The notes under the pieces are model-generated. The model had not been told where the DNA came from, did not search any database, and saw only the letters and a program-made list of their open reading frames with translations. Of a DNA stretch of 58,606 nucleotides, positions 1 through 8,504 are shown in pieces; the first letter of the stretch is position 1; the number at the start of each line of letters is the position of its first letter. The position numbers and the translations under genes were made by a program. Source of the DNA: Pseudomonadota bacterium (GTDB taxonomy: Bacteria > Pseudomonadota > Gammaproteobacteria > Burkholderiales > JABEVD01). The DNA is taken from the NCBI GenBank assembly GCA_021835845.1, contig JAKBJU010000016.1, forward strand, positions 1 to 58,606, read 5' to 3'.

Positions 1-1473
1 TTCGTCGTGGCGGAGCCTCGTGATGGTGTAATTGGGCGTTTCGATATGCATGTTCGGGATCAGCACCACGTCGACCCTGAGCCTGGATTCGATGGTATGG
101 ATTTCAGCCCGCTTTTCGTTCAGCAGATAGGTCGCGACATCCACCGGAACCTGGGCGCGAATCAGGGCGCTGTTTTCCTTCATCGCCTCCTCCTGGATGA
201 TCCTGAGGATGTGCAAGGCCGAGGATTCTATGCCACGAATGTGGCCTGTCCCGTGGCAGCGGGGGCAGGGCATGTGGCTGGATTCGCCCAGGGAGGGCTG
301 CAGCCTCTGACGCGACAGTTCGAGCAGCCCGAAGCGGGAGATCTTCCCGGTCTGCACGCGCGCCCGGTCGTGATGGAGCGCTTCCTTCAGCCTGTTTTCG
401 ACTTCGCGCTGGTTCTTGCCGCTTTCCATGTCGATGAAGTCGATCACGATGAGCCCGCCCAGGTCGCGCAATCTCAGTTGCCTGGCGATCTCGTCGGCGG
501 CTTCGAGGTTGGTGTTGAAGGCGGTCTGCTCGATGTCAGCGCCCTTGGTGGCGCGTGCCGAATTGACGTCGATGGAAACCAGCGCTTCGGTATGGTCGAT
601 CACGATCGCGCCGCCAGAAGGAAGGGAAACCGTGCGCGAATAGGCGGTTTCGATCTGGTGCTCGATCTGGAAGCGCGAGAAGAGCGGAATGTCGTCGCTG
701 TAGAGCTTGACCCGGTTCACGTTGGACGGCATCACATGGCTCATGAACTGCCTGGCCTGCTGGTAGATGTCGTCGGTGTCGATCAGGATTTCGCCGATAT
801 CCTGGTTGAAATAGTCCCTGATCGCGCGGATGACCAGGCTGCTTTCCTGGTAGATCAGGAAGGCGCCGCTTTGCTGCTTCGATGCGCTCTCGATCGCGGT
901 CCAGAGCTGCATCAGGTAATTGAGGTCCCATTGCAGTTCTTCCAGGCTCCTGCCTATTCCGGCAGTCCTGGCGATGATGCTCATGCCTTGCGGGATTTCG
1001 AGCTGCGCCATGATGTCGCGCAGCTCGTTGCGGTCTTCGCCCTCGATGCGACGGGATACGCCGCCGCCCCTGGGGTTGTTGGGCATCAGGACCAGATAGC
1101 GTCCGGCCAGGCTGATGAAGGTGGTGAGCGCAGCGCCCTTGGTGCCGCGCTCGTCCTTGTCCACCTGGACGATGACTTCCTGCTTTTCCTTCAGGACGTC
1201 CTGGATCCTGGCGCGGCCGACATCGACGTTTTCCCCGAGGAAATTGCTCCTGGCGATTTCCTTGAAGGGGAGAAAGCCGTGACGCTCTCCGCCGTAATCG
1301 ACGAATGCAGCCTCCAGGCTGGGTTCTATTCTTGTAATTACTCCCTTGTATATATTGCTTTTTCTTTGTTCCTTGCTAGCCGATTCGATATCCAGGTCAA
1401 TCAGCTTTTGACCATCCACTATTGCGACCCTGAGCTCTTCGGATTGGGTCGCATTAAACAACATGCGTTTCAT
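1..1473 (-). CDS. rne: Ribonuclease E, N-terminal catalytic part (cut by window edge)
   Basis: This is the endoribonuclease that starts mRNA decay and processes rRNA and tRNA precursors; in relatives it acts at the inner membrane as the degradosome scaffold. Read from the ATG at 1473, the protein begins [10 protein letters not shown] and continues through an S1 RNA-binding domain (around residues 35-120, with [13 protein letters not shown]), the 5' sensor/RNase H region, and the DNase I-like catalytic core with IDVNSARAT and IDFIDME, which carry the two metal-binding aspartates. The Zn-link CPRCHGTG lies near residue 405. About 491 codons are present. The frame is open to the left edge, so the small domain is incomplete and any C-terminal scaffold is missing. 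The gene diverges from rluC, an arrangement common in proteobacteria. RNase E and its paralogue RNase G differ mainly in the C-terminal region that is cut off; the N-terminus and the rluC neighbour favour RNase E. Confidence 0.93.
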   Translation of the reverse strand, partial: MKRMLFNATQSEELRVAIVDGQKLIDLDIESASKEQRKSNIYKGVITRIEPSLEAAFVDYGGERHGFLPFKEIARSNFLGENVDVGRARIQDVLKEKQEVIVQVDKDERGTKGAALTTFISLAGRYLVLMPNNPRGGGVSRRIEGEDRNELRDIMAQLEIPQGMSIIARTAGIGRSLEELQWDLNYLMQLWTAIESASKQQSGAFLIYQESSLVIRAIRDYFNQDIGEILIDTDDIYQQARQFMSHVMPSNVNRVKLYSDDIPLFSRFQIEHQIETAYSRTVSLPSGGAIVIDHTEALVSIDVNSARATKGADIEQTAFNTNLEAADEIARQLRLRDLGGLIVIDFIDMESGKNQREVENRLKEALHHDRARVQTGKISRFGLLELSRQRLQPSLGESSHMPCPRCHGTGHIRGIESSALHILRIIQEEAMKENSALIRAQVPVDVATYLLNEKRAEIHTIESRLRVDVVLIPNMHIETPNYTITRLRHDE

Positions 1474-1783
1474 TATTTATTTTCTCCCGCGCTCTTGTCA
1501 CGGGCAAAACTGCGCAACATCTTGCGCTTCTTCAGTCAAACATCAGCCATCTATTCGGAGTAGGCATGGCGCTTCATGATTCAGAATCGGGGTTGCCTAA
1601 AACCTGCCCGGAGGGAAGGGATGAAAATTTTACGTGTGCCTTGAGCGCGCAAATCAATTATTATCGCTACTTTGTCTGGTGAGCGAAGTTAACCATGGTT
1701 CCTAAAAAATTCGGGATCGCTTCAATCGGAGCGCTCTTTCGGTTGCAGGACGCGAACCTTCGAGATAGTCAAGTATAAGCAAA
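1474..1783. promoter_or_regulatory. Divergent rne-rluC intergenic region with a long rne leader
   Basis: These 310 bases hold no convincing gene. On the minus strand a weak sigma70-like pair is visible: TTCGCT (1682-1687) and GATAAT (1660-1665), spaced 16 bp. Use of this promoter would give rne an untranslated leader of roughly 180 nt. Long structured leaders are how RNase E controls its own mRNA in enterobacteria, so autoregulation is plausible here but not shown. On the rluC side no Shine-Dalgarno sequence precedes the ATG at 1784, and no clean -35/-10 pair with normal spacing is seen. Confidence 0.35.
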
Positions 1784-2707
1784 ATGAGCGGGGCATGCAA
1801 AGATTCTGTCACAAGACAGGCCGTGACGGACGAGGATGCCGGGCAGCGCATCGACAATTATCTGTTCAGATGCCTGAAGGGCGTACCCAAAAGCCATATC
1901 TACCGTATCCTGAGGAGCGGTGAAGTCAGGGTGAACAGCAAGCGGGTGGAGGCGACCTACCGCCTGGCGGCGGGCGACATGCTGCGCATCCCGCCGGTGA
2001 GGGTTTCCGAGAAGCAGGAACGCCGCCTCCCGGCATTCGACCTGCCCATCCTTCACGAGGACGACTGCCTGATCGCCATCGACAAGCCTGAAGGCGTGGC
2101 CGTGCACGGCGGCAGCGGCGTGAGTTTCGGCGTGATCGAACAATTGCGCGCCAGCCGCCCTCAGGCCAGATTCCTGGAGCTCGTGCATCGCCTCGACCGG
2201 GACACGTCGGGAGTGCTGCTTCTGGCGAAAAAGCGCTCGGCACTGCTTGATCTGCATCGCCAGATCAGGGAGGGGAAAGTACAGAAATATTATTTTGCCG
2301 TCGTCTCCGGCAAATGGCAGAATCGGAAGCAGGACGTGAGATTGCCGCTCCACAAGCATGTGGCCGAATCGGGAGAGCGGCGGGTGAGCGTGAGCGAGGA
2401 AGGCATGCCATCTAGAACGGTGTTTTCCCTGGTGGAGCAGGGGGAGCGCGCGAGCCTCGTTGAAGCCGACCTGAAAACCGGCAGGACCCACCAGATCAGG
2501 GTGCATCTCGCCCACCTGGATTTTCCTATCATCGGGGACGAGAAATACGGGGATTTCGCGCTCAACAAGGCCATCGCCAAGGCCGGCTTCAAAAGGATGT
2601 ACCTGCATGCGGCGAGAATGACGTTCGTCCATCCGGAAGGAAAATCGATGACGATCGAGTCATCCCTTCCGGGGGCTTTCCATGACTTGATAAGATACAT
2701 GAAATAA
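1784..2707 (+). CDS. rluC: 23S rRNA pseudouridine synthase, RluC type
   Basis: Isomerises specific uridines of 23S rRNA (955, 2504 and 2580 in E. coli numbering) to pseudouridine. The 307-residue length fits RluC. An S4 RNA-binding domain spans about residues 15-75 (AGQRIDNYLFRCLKGVPKSH is typical), followed by the RluA-type catalytic domain with HRLDRDTSG near residue 135, which carries the catalytic aspartate, and the conserved GRTHQIRVH stretch near residue 230. RluC and RluD are paralogues; the divergent rne neighbour and the S4 sequence favour RluC. The start is the first in-frame ATG that leaves the S4 domain complete; no good ribosome-binding site precedes it. The downstream phosphatase begins directly after the stop codon. 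Confidence 0.9.
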   Translation: MSGACKDSVTRQAVTDEDAGQRIDNYLFRCLKGVPKSHIYRILRSGEVRVNSKRVEATYRLAAGDMLRIPPVRVSEKQERRLPAFDLPILHEDDCLIAIDKPEGVAVHGGSGVSFGVIEQLRASRPQARFLELVHRLDRDTSGVLLLAKKRSALLDLHRQIREGKVQKYYFAVVSGKWQNRKQDVRLPLHKHVAESGERRVSVSEEGMPSRTVFSLVEQGERASLVEADLKTGRTHQIRVHLAHLDFPIIGDEKYGDFALNKAIAKAGFKRMYLHAARMTFVHPEGKSMTIESSLPGAFHDLIRYMK

Positions 2708-3388
2708 ATGCAGCAATATTTTGATTTAATAGTTTTTGATTGGGACGGAACCTTGATGGATTCGGCGGACGTCATCGTGCGCTCGATCAGGCGGGCGAGC
2801 GTCGACGCAGGATTTCCCGCACCCGCTCCCGAAGCTGCGCGCCATATCATCGGCCTGGGACTGATGGAGGCCATGGCGCAGCTTTTCCCCGAAGCCGATC
2901 CCGAGTCCTGCCGAAGGCTCTCGGACCATTACCGGCATCATTATCTGAAAGCCTCGGGCGAAGGGATATTCCTTTTCGAGGGCGCTGAGGATACGGTTGC
3001 CTCCCTCAGGGAGGAGGGCTGCTTGCTTGCGGTTGCCACGGGAAAAAGCAGGCGGGGGCTCGAATCCGCCTTCGATGCCTCGGGACTGCGGGATTATTTT
3101 CATGCCAGCCGCTGCGCCGACGAGTCCTTTTCCAAGCCGCATCCTGCCATGCTGCTCGAACTGATGGACGAACTCGGCGTGGAGGCTGGCAGGACCCTGA
3201 TGATCGGGGACACCACGCACGATCTGCAGATGGCTGCCAATGCCGGGGTGGCCAGCCTCGCCCTGTGCCATGGCGCCCACTCCAGGGAGACGCTGGAAGC
3301 GTGTCAGCCGCTCGCCTGCCTGAACGATTTCGTTGAATTGAAGTCATGGTTGAGTGGCCATGTATCGAGGAGAGAATCGCATGTCTGA
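2708..3388 (+). CDS. HAD-superfamily phosphatase, phosphoglycolate phosphatase-like
   Basis: Haloacid dehalogenase hydrolase of 226 residues. Motif I FDWDGTLMDS lies near residue 11 with the nucleophile and acid/base aspartates; motif II is VATGKS, the motif III lysine is in FSKPHP, and motif IV is MIGDTTHD. A helical cap lies between motifs I and II, as in the Gph/YigB-like group. The substrate cannot be read from sequence: 2-phosphoglycolate is the usual guess, but a broad house-keeping phosphatase is as likely. The start codon abuts the rluC stop and the end overlaps sppA by 8 bp, so rluC, this gene and sppA form a translationally coupled run. This rluC-HAD-sppA order recurs in betaproteobacteria. 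Confidence 0.85.
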   Translation: MQQYFDLIVFDWDGTLMDSADVIVRSIRRASVDAGFPAPAPEAARHIIGLGLMEAMAQLFPEADPESCRRLSDHYRHHYLKASGEGIFLFEGAEDTVASLREEGCLLAVATGKSRRGLESAFDASGLRDYFHASRCADESFSKPHPAMLLELMDELGVEAGRTLMIGDTTHDLQMAANAGVASLALCHGAHSRETLEACQPLACLNDFVELKSWLSGHVSRRESHV

Positions 3389-4304
3389 AAACTGGGAACG
3401 GGAAACGCTGGAAAAGCTCGCCTTTTCGGCGCTGCAGGAGAACCGAAGGGCAAGGCAATGGAGCATTTTCTTCAAGTCGCTGACATTCGCCTTCCTGTTC
3501 GGGGTGCTTTATCTGGCATTCAGGGAAAACAGCGAAATAGGACCGAAATTTTCCGGCAAGCATACTGCGCTGATCGAACTCAAGGGGCCGATCGCAGCCG
3601 ATACCCCGGCCAGCGCCGAGGAAATCGACTCAAGCCTGGAGGATGCCTTCAAGGACAAGGATACCCAGGGGGTGATCCTGCAGATAGACAGCCCGGGGGG
3701 AAGCCCGGTCCAGGCCGGGCAGATCAACGACGAGATCGTGAAGCTCAGGAAACAGTACCCGAAAATCCCGCTTTATGCCGTGGTGGGGGACATGTGCGCG
3801 TCCGGGGCTTATTATGTCGCGGTGGCTGCGGACAAGATCTACGTCGACAAGGCCAGCCTGGTCGGATCGATAGGGGTGCTGATGGATGGCTTCGGATTCA
3901 CCGGAACCATGCAGAAGCTCGGCGTCGAGCGCAGGCTGCTGACTGCCGGTGAAAACAAGGGATTCCTCGATCCCTTCTCGCCGATGAGCGACAAGCAGAA
4001 GGGCTATGCCTTGCAGATGCTGGAGGAGATTCACCAGCAGTTCATCCAGGCGGTGAGAACGGGACGGGGCAATCGCCTGAAGGAAACCCCGGACATGTAT
4101 AGCGGTCTGGTGTGGACCGGGCAGAAGAGCCTGGAACTGGGACTTGCGGATGCCTACGGCACGACCGATTATGTCGCGAAAGAAGTCATCGGCGCGGAAC
4201 AGATCGTGGATTACTCGCCCAGGGAGAACATCGCGATGCGTTTTGCCAAGAAGTTCGGCGTGAGCATGGGCAGCGCCCTGCTCCAGCCGATGGGGCTGCG
4301 ATAG
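3381..4304 (+). CDS. sppA: Signal peptide peptidase SppA, short 36K type
   Basis: Membrane-anchored serine protease of the S49 family that degrades cleaved signal peptides. From the ATG at 3381 (GAGGAGAG just upstream) the protein has 307 residues. A cytoplasmic N-terminus is followed by one transmembrane helix near residues 27-46 (SLTFAFLFGVLYLAF) and a periplasmic S49 domain. The serine nucleophile is in MCASGAYY and the general-base lysine is probably in GENKGFLDPF. The length matches the single-domain, oligomeric form rather than the 67-kDa E. coli enzyme. An upstream in-frame start at 3354 exists but overlaps the phosphatase more and has no better ribosome-binding site. The gene is convergent with the YeeE/YedE gene, 9 bp away. 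Confidence 0.88.
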   Translation: MSENWERETLEKLAFSALQENRRARQWSIFFKSLTFAFLFGVLYLAFRENSEIGPKFSGKHTALIELKGPIAADTPASAEEIDSSLEDAFKDKDTQGVILQIDSPGGSPVQAGQINDEIVKLRKQYPKIPLYAVVGDMCASGAYYVAVAADKIYVDKASLVGSIGVLMDGFGFTGTMQKLGVERRLLTAGENKGFLDPFSPMSDKQKGYALQMLEEIHQQFIQAVRTGRGNRLKETPDMYSGLVWTGQKSLELGLADAYGTTDYVAKEVIGAEQIVDYSPRENIAMRFAKKFGVSMGSALLQPMGLR

Positions 4305-4313
4305 GGGCTTCCC

Positions 4314-5312
4314 TCAGGCGCCGCGGTAGAAATGGCGGCCGGTCGCGAGGAATGCGGCGAAAACGGCCACGGCGAACACCATGCTGCTGACGGCGAGCTG
4401 CATTCCCCCCGAAACGATATGCCCCGACGTGCATCCGCCCGCCATGCGCGCACCGAACAGCAGCAGGAAGCCTCCGACAAACGCCCAGGAAAAGCGCTTG
4501 CCCCGCCCGGGGCCGCAATAGCGTTTCCATAATTCAGGCACGCTGGTGATGCGGAAGCTGCGCTGGAGGAGCGAGAACACGAGTCCGGCCAGGAAAGCGC
4601 CGACCAGAAACCGCAATTCCCATGCGCCCGGTTCGGCAATTTTGTGCCAATAGGATTCCGCTCCCAGGCCGGTGATCGCCATGGCCAAGAAAGGGAAGGA
4701 AGTGGATGCGCCCATGGGGTGGCCAGCGGCAAAGGGCAGGTCGAGCAGCGCATTGAGCAGGGCCATGCCGATGGCCGCATGCAGCCATCGCCAGCCGTCC
4801 CCTTTCAATTTCTGCAAGAACAGGGCGATGCCCACGAACAGAACCGCTGCCATGGCGGTTGCCGTCCAGAACAAGGCATTGCCGGGCAGCAGCGTGCGGA
4901 CGGAGGGCGAGCCCAGATCCGGACCGAGAAGGGGGCCCAGGGAGGGATAAACCATGGCAAACAGCAGCGACCCGCACAATCCGCCGAAAATGCCGACCAG
5001 GGCATCCAGATTGCCCTGGCCCAGGGAAATGGCGACGGTGCCGGGGCAGTAGCCGAGAATCGCCATGCCCATGCCGAACAGCAACCCGCCTGCCACAATG
5101 CCGATCAAGATGAAAGGCTTGACATGGTAGTCGGCCCATCCTAGGTAAATCTCCGCCTGCAGCAGGAGCGTGCCCAGGCCGACGGCAAAGGCGATCGTCT
5201 TGGCGACAGTGAAATCCTGCAGCGCCGCCATGCCGGCTATGGTGTCGAACCGGTTCAGGCGCGCGTATTGCAAGATCGCGCCGAATACAAATCCCCAAAT
5301 GATCGTTTCCAT
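4314..5312 (-). CDS. YeeE/YedE family sulfur-compound transporter
   Basis: Integral membrane protein of 332 residues with about nine hydrophobic segments. It carries the two conserved YeeE/YedE cysteine motifs: GYCPGTVAI near residue 87 and AGGCTSGH near residue 290. Characterised members import thiosulfate through relayed hydrogen bonding to these cysteines; others are linked to selenium. Both halves of the duplicated fold are present in one chain, so this is a full-length protein, not a half-length pair. It lies 19 bp downstream of the methyltransferase gene on the same strand. Together with the SQR/TusA/DsrE genes at 53-55 kb it suggests that the cell handles reduced sulfur. The substrate is inferred from family, not shown. 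Confidence 0.83.
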   Translation of the reverse strand: METIIWGFVFGAILQYARLNRFDTIAGMAALQDFTVAKTIAFAVGLGTLLLQAEIYLGWADYHVKPFILIGIVAGGLLFGMGMAILGYCPGTVAISLGQGNLDALVGIFGGLCGSLLFAMVYPSLGPLLGPDLGSPSVRTLLPGNALFWTATAMAAVLFVGIALFLQKLKGDGWRWLHAAIGMALLNALLDLPFAAGHPMGASTSFPFLAMAITGLGAESYWHKIAEPGAWELRFLVGAFLAGLVFSLLQRSFRITSVPELWKRYCGPGRGKRFSWAFVGGFLLLFGARMAGGCTSGHIVSGGMQLAVSSMVFAVAVFAAFLATGRHFYRGA

Positions 5313-5331
5313 GTTCCGCAGTATACGTCAG

Positions 5332-6036
5332 TTAAGCCTTGATCAGAAATACCGTGGGGCGCTTGCCGATTTCAGGTTCCGCCTTTTTCCAGCTTGCCAC
5401 CGTTCTCGTCACGATGGACTCGGTTGCGAGCGTGATATCGGTTGCCAGGCAGAGCAGGGTGCCCCCCCTGCAATGCTGTAGCAGGGCATCGAAGAGCTTC
5501 CCGTTGCGGTAGGGCGTTTCGATGAAAATTTCGGTTTCGTCCCTCGCTCCGGATTCCGCTTCAAGAAGCCTGATCTTCCTTCCGAGTTCCTCTCTTTCAA
5601 CCGGCAGGTAGCCGTGGAACGCGAAGCGCTGCCCGCCCAGGCCGGATGCCATCAATGCCAGCAAGATGGATGACGGGCCGACCAGCGGCACCACTTTGAT
5701 GCCATTTTCATGGGCGAGCCTGACAAGATCCGCTCCGGGGTCGGCTACGGCGGGACATCCCGCCTCGGAAATCAGTCCGGCGTCCCTGCCATCGAGCAGG
5801 GGTTCGAGCAGCGCTTGAATCGCCGCTCTTTCGGTATGTTCGTCGAGGATGCGCAGGTCGAGCTCCTGCAGCGGGACTTTCGTGCCGGAAAGCTTCAGGA
5901 ACTGGCGCGCGGTCTTGGGATGCTCGACGATGAAGAGCGAAAGACCGGCGAGGCGCTCCCGCACATCCTGCGGCAGGATGGCCGTGATTTCTCCTTCCCC
6001 GAGAGGAGAGGGAATGAGATAGAGAGTGCCTGTCAT
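5332..6036 (-). CDS. RsmI-like tetrapyrrole-methylase-family SAM methyltransferase
   Basis: SAM-dependent methyltransferase of the TP-methylase fold, 234 residues. The N-terminus GTLYLIPSPLGEGE, the ISEAGCPAVADPG loop near residue 95 and the VPLVGPSSILLALMASG segment near residue 123 are hallmarks of the RsmI/YraL group, which 2'-O-methylates C1402 of 16S rRNA. It is shorter than typical RsmI (about 280 residues) and lacks most of the C-terminal region, so it belongs to the shorter paralogous subgroup common in betaproteobacteria, whose exact target is unclear. It is the first gene of a likely two-gene unit with the YeeE/YedE gene. The ATG is chosen because the family begins immediately before GTLYLIP. 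Confidence 0.8.
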   Translation of the reverse strand: MTGTLYLIPSPLGEGEITAILPQDVRERLAGLSLFIVEHPKTARQFLKLSGTKVPLQELDLRILDEHTERAAIQALLEPLLDGRDAGLISEAGCPAVADPGADLVRLAHENGIKVVPLVGPSSILLALMASGLGGQRFAFHGYLPVEREELGRKIRLLEAESGARDETEIFIETPYRNGKLFDALLQHCRGGTLLCLATDITLATESIVTRTVASWKKAEPEIGKRPTVFLIKA

Positions 6037-6147
6037 GCGTTTTCCATGGAAGGGGAAAGATAGTGCAAAAGCGCCGACATGGCAACGGTGTCTTGAATTC
6101 GGAGCATTCTTCCCCTAGAAATGAATCATGGAACCTGGGAGGACATC

Positions 6148-6675
6148 ATGCAAAGGCCGCTGCAAATCACCACGAGAGATATTCCCGAATCCGATGCGAT
6201 CGACGCCCACATCCGCGAGAGAGTCGGGAAACTCGAACAGTTCTATCCGCACATCGTGGGCTGCCATGTCGTCGTCGAAATGCCGCACAAGCACAAGCAT
6301 CAGGGAAAGCTGTTCAGCGTCAGGGTGGAAATCAAGGTGCCAGGAAGCGAAATCGTCGTCAACCGGGATCTGGCCGAGGATGTCTATGTCGCCCTGAGGG
6401 ATGCGTTCGACGCGGCAAGGCGCGGCCTCGAGGACTACGGCAGGAAGCAGAGGGGGGATGTCAAGTTTCACGAGCCGCTGACGCTGGGGGTCGTGGTCAG
6501 GCTCTTCGACGAAGGATACGGGTTCATCGAAACGGAAGATGGCGAGGAAGTCTATTTCCATCGCGAAAATGTCGCCAGCCCCAGCTTCGAAAGCCTGGCC
6601 GCAGGGGACAAGGTGCATTTCATCGTCGAGGCTGCGGGAGAGGGCATGCAGGCGAAGCGCGTGAGCAGGCGCTGA
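6148..6675 (+). CDS. HPF/RaiA-like ribosome hibernation domain fused to a cold-shock domain
   Basis: Two-domain protein of 175 residues. Residues 1-105 resemble HPF/RaiA ribosome-associated proteins (start LQITTRDIPESDAIDAHI, then the acidic, beta-rich core). Residues 110-175 form a cold-shock/S1-like domain with GYGFIE (RNP1-like) and VYFHREN (RNP2-like). By family, the first part binds the decoding channel of idle ribosomes; the second could bind nucleic acid. The start at 6148 is preferred over 6121 because GGGAGG lies 6 nt upstream. The gene stands alone, divergent from the methyltransferase and convergent with nrdJ. Stand-alone HPF genes usually sit near rpoN; this one does not, so it is probably the separate HPF-CSD paralogue found in many proteobacteria. 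Confidence 0.85.
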   Translation: MQRPLQITTRDIPESDAIDAHIRERVGKLEQFYPHIVGCHVVVEMPHKHKHQGKLFSVRVEIKVPGSEIVVNRDLAEDVYVALRDAFDAARRGLEDYGRKQRGDVKFHEPLTLGVVVRLFDEGYGFIETEDGEEVYFHRENVASPSFESLAAGDKVHFIVEAAGEGMQAKRVSRR

Positions 6676-6764
6676 ATATTCAGACCTTGACGCAGATTTT
6701 CGGGGAGAGATGGGCGTCAATCCGACGATTGGCGGGTGCGGCGTTATAACCGAATTCCCCCATG

Positions 6765-8504
6765 TCAGTCAGGCTCCCGTTCGCTTGAACAGCAGTGCGG
6801 TTTCTCGACCAGCACCTGCCCTGTCACCGGATTGGGCCTGAATGCGGTGCATCCCTTCAGTCCCAGTTCGAAGGCGCGATCGTAGAGGGACGCGAAGGAA
6901 TCGAAATCGAAGCATTCCGACACGTTCACGGTTTTCGATATCGCATTGTCGACATGCTGCTGCAAAGCCGCCTGCATGAGCAGCTGTTCCTCGGGAGAAA
7001 CGGCGTCCGCAGTGGCGAATGCCGGAGAAAGCGGCGCATTCTCGCCCATTTTTTCCCTGAAAAGCCTGAAGGCGTAATCCGCAACCCGGACGGCGTCGAG
7101 CCGGCCGTCCGCCTGCCTGATGCTGCGCTCGAATTCCAGCGCGTAAATCGGCTCGAGTCCGCTGGATATATTGTCCGCCAGCAGGCTGATGGTCCCAGTC
7201 GGTGCGATCGCGGTGAGGTGGCTGTTCCTGATGCCGTATCTGGCGATGTCTTGCCGGATTTCTTCGGGGAGCGACCCGACGAATTCGCTTTTCAGGTATG
7301 CCGGCTTGAAGAGGGGGAAGGGGCCTTTTTCCCTCGCCAGCTCGATCGAGGCGAGATATGCGGCCTCCTTGATTGCCTTCATGATGTCGTGTGCGGTTTT
7401 TCTGGCTGCCATGCTGCCGTAATGGATGCCCAGCATGACAAGCGCATCCGCGAGTCCGGTGATGCCGAGTCCCAGCCTCCTGGAGGATCTTGCGACCCTG
7501 CGCTGCTCCGGCAGGGGGAATCGGGAAAGGTCGTACACGTTGTCCAGCATCCTCACTGCGATTCCTGCCGTGCGGGCGATGCCGGCTAAATCGACTGACG
7601 CCTTTTCGGTGAAGGGGGCGGCGATGAAACGGGTCAGGTTGATCGATCCGAGATCGCATGCGCCATAGGGGGGGAGCGGGATCTCGCCGCAGGGATTGGT
7701 CGCGCTGATGGTTTCGCAATAGGCGAGATTGTCCGCGCGTCTCACGCGGTCGATGAAAATGATGCCGGGTTCCGCGCAGGAGTAGGCGGCGCGCATGATG
7801 CGCTCCCAAAGTGCGGCTGCCTGCACGCGCCTGAAAACCTTTCCGCCGAAGACGAGCGGCCATTTACTGCCGGCTCTGACTGCCTGCACGAAGTCATCCG
7901 TTGCGAGCACGGAGAGGTTGAAATGGCGCAGCGAACTGCCGTTTTGCTTGGCCTCGATGAAATCCAGGATATCGGGATGATCGCAGCGCAATGTCGCCAT
8001 CATCGCACCGCGCCGCGCGCCGGTGGAGAGTATCGTGCCGCACATGCTGTCCCAGATTTTCATGAAGGAGACCGGGCCCGATGCGATCATGCCCACGCTT
8101 TTTGCAGGCATTCCGCAAGGCCTCAGGGTGGAAAAATCGTATCCCACGCCGCCTCCCTGCTGCATCGTGATCGCCCCTTGCTTGAGCGAATCAAAAATGC
8201 CGGCAAGCGAGTCTTCGATGGTGCCCATCACGAAGCAATTGAACAGCGTGACGCGGTGATGCGTGCCTGCGCCGGCCAGTATCCTTCCCCCGGGAAGAAA
8301 AGCGAAATTCTCCAGCACGGAATAGAATTCGGATTCCCTGTCGCCGTCTTTTTCACGGCTGGCCAGGGTGCGGGCGATGCGATGCCAGGTGTCCTCGATG
8401 GAAAGGTCGCGGATCGCGTCCCCCTCGCGCCAGCGGTACTTGGCGTTCCAGATCCGCTCCGAGATGGTTCCGGTCATGGGTTTCGATGTGACATAATTAG
8501 CCAT
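6765..8504 (-). CDS. nrdJ: Class II (adenosylcobalamin-dependent) ribonucleotide reductase
   Basis: Reduces ribonucleotides to deoxyribonucleotides with a B12-derived thiyl radical, independently of oxygen. About 579 residues. Recognisable features are NCFVMGTIEDSL with the first active-site cysteine, QQGGGVGYDFSTLR, the NPCGEIPLPPYGACDLGSINL region holding the central active-site residues, GLGITGLADAL, and APTGTISLLADNISSGLEP. The C-terminus ends in a CC pair (HCCSS), suited to re-reduction of the active site by thioredoxin-type donors. No class I small subunit or NrdG activase adjoins it. Possible starts are GTG at 8516, ATG at 8504 and ATG at 8477; I use 8504, which has a G-rich run about 12 nt upstream. 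The start region overlaps the divergent relA start. No B12 riboswitch is visible because the upstream sequence is relA coding DNA. Confidence 0.9.
   Translation of the reverse strand: MANYVTSKPMTGTISERIWNAKYRWREGDAIRDLSIEDTWHRIARTLASREKDGDRESEFYSVLENFAFLPGGRILAGAGTHHRVTLFNCFVMGTIEDSLAGIFDSLKQGAITMQQGGGVGYDFSTLRPCGMPAKSVGMIASGPVSFMKIWDSMCGTILSTGARRGAMMATLRCDHPDILDFIEAKQNGSSLRHFNLSVLATDDFVQAVRAGSKWPLVFGGKVFRRVQAAALWERIMRAAYSCAEPGIIFIDRVRRADNLAYCETISATNPCGEIPLPPYGACDLGSINLTRFIAAPFTEKASVDLAGIARTAGIAVRMLDNVYDLSRFPLPEQRRVARSSRRLGLGITGLADALVMLGIHYGSMAARKTAHDIMKAIKEAAYLASIELAREKGPFPLFKPAYLKSEFVGSLPEEIRQDIARYGIRNSHLTAIAPTGTISLLADNISSGLEPIYALEFERSIRQADGRLDAVRVADYAFRLFREKMGENAPLSPAFATADAVSPEEQLLMQAALQQHVDNAISKTVNVSECFDFDSFASLYDRAFELGLKGCTAFRPNPVTGQVLVEKPHCCSSEREPD

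Noticed and set aside
7-1563. 518-codon open frame on the plus strand at the left edge
   Set aside because: It is antisense to a clear RNase E reading frame with catalytic and Zn-link motifs; its own product has no recognisable domain.
6676-6764. B12 riboswitch for nrdJ
   Set aside because: This gap is downstream of nrdJ, and the upstream side is relA coding sequence; no cobalamin-box signature was seen.
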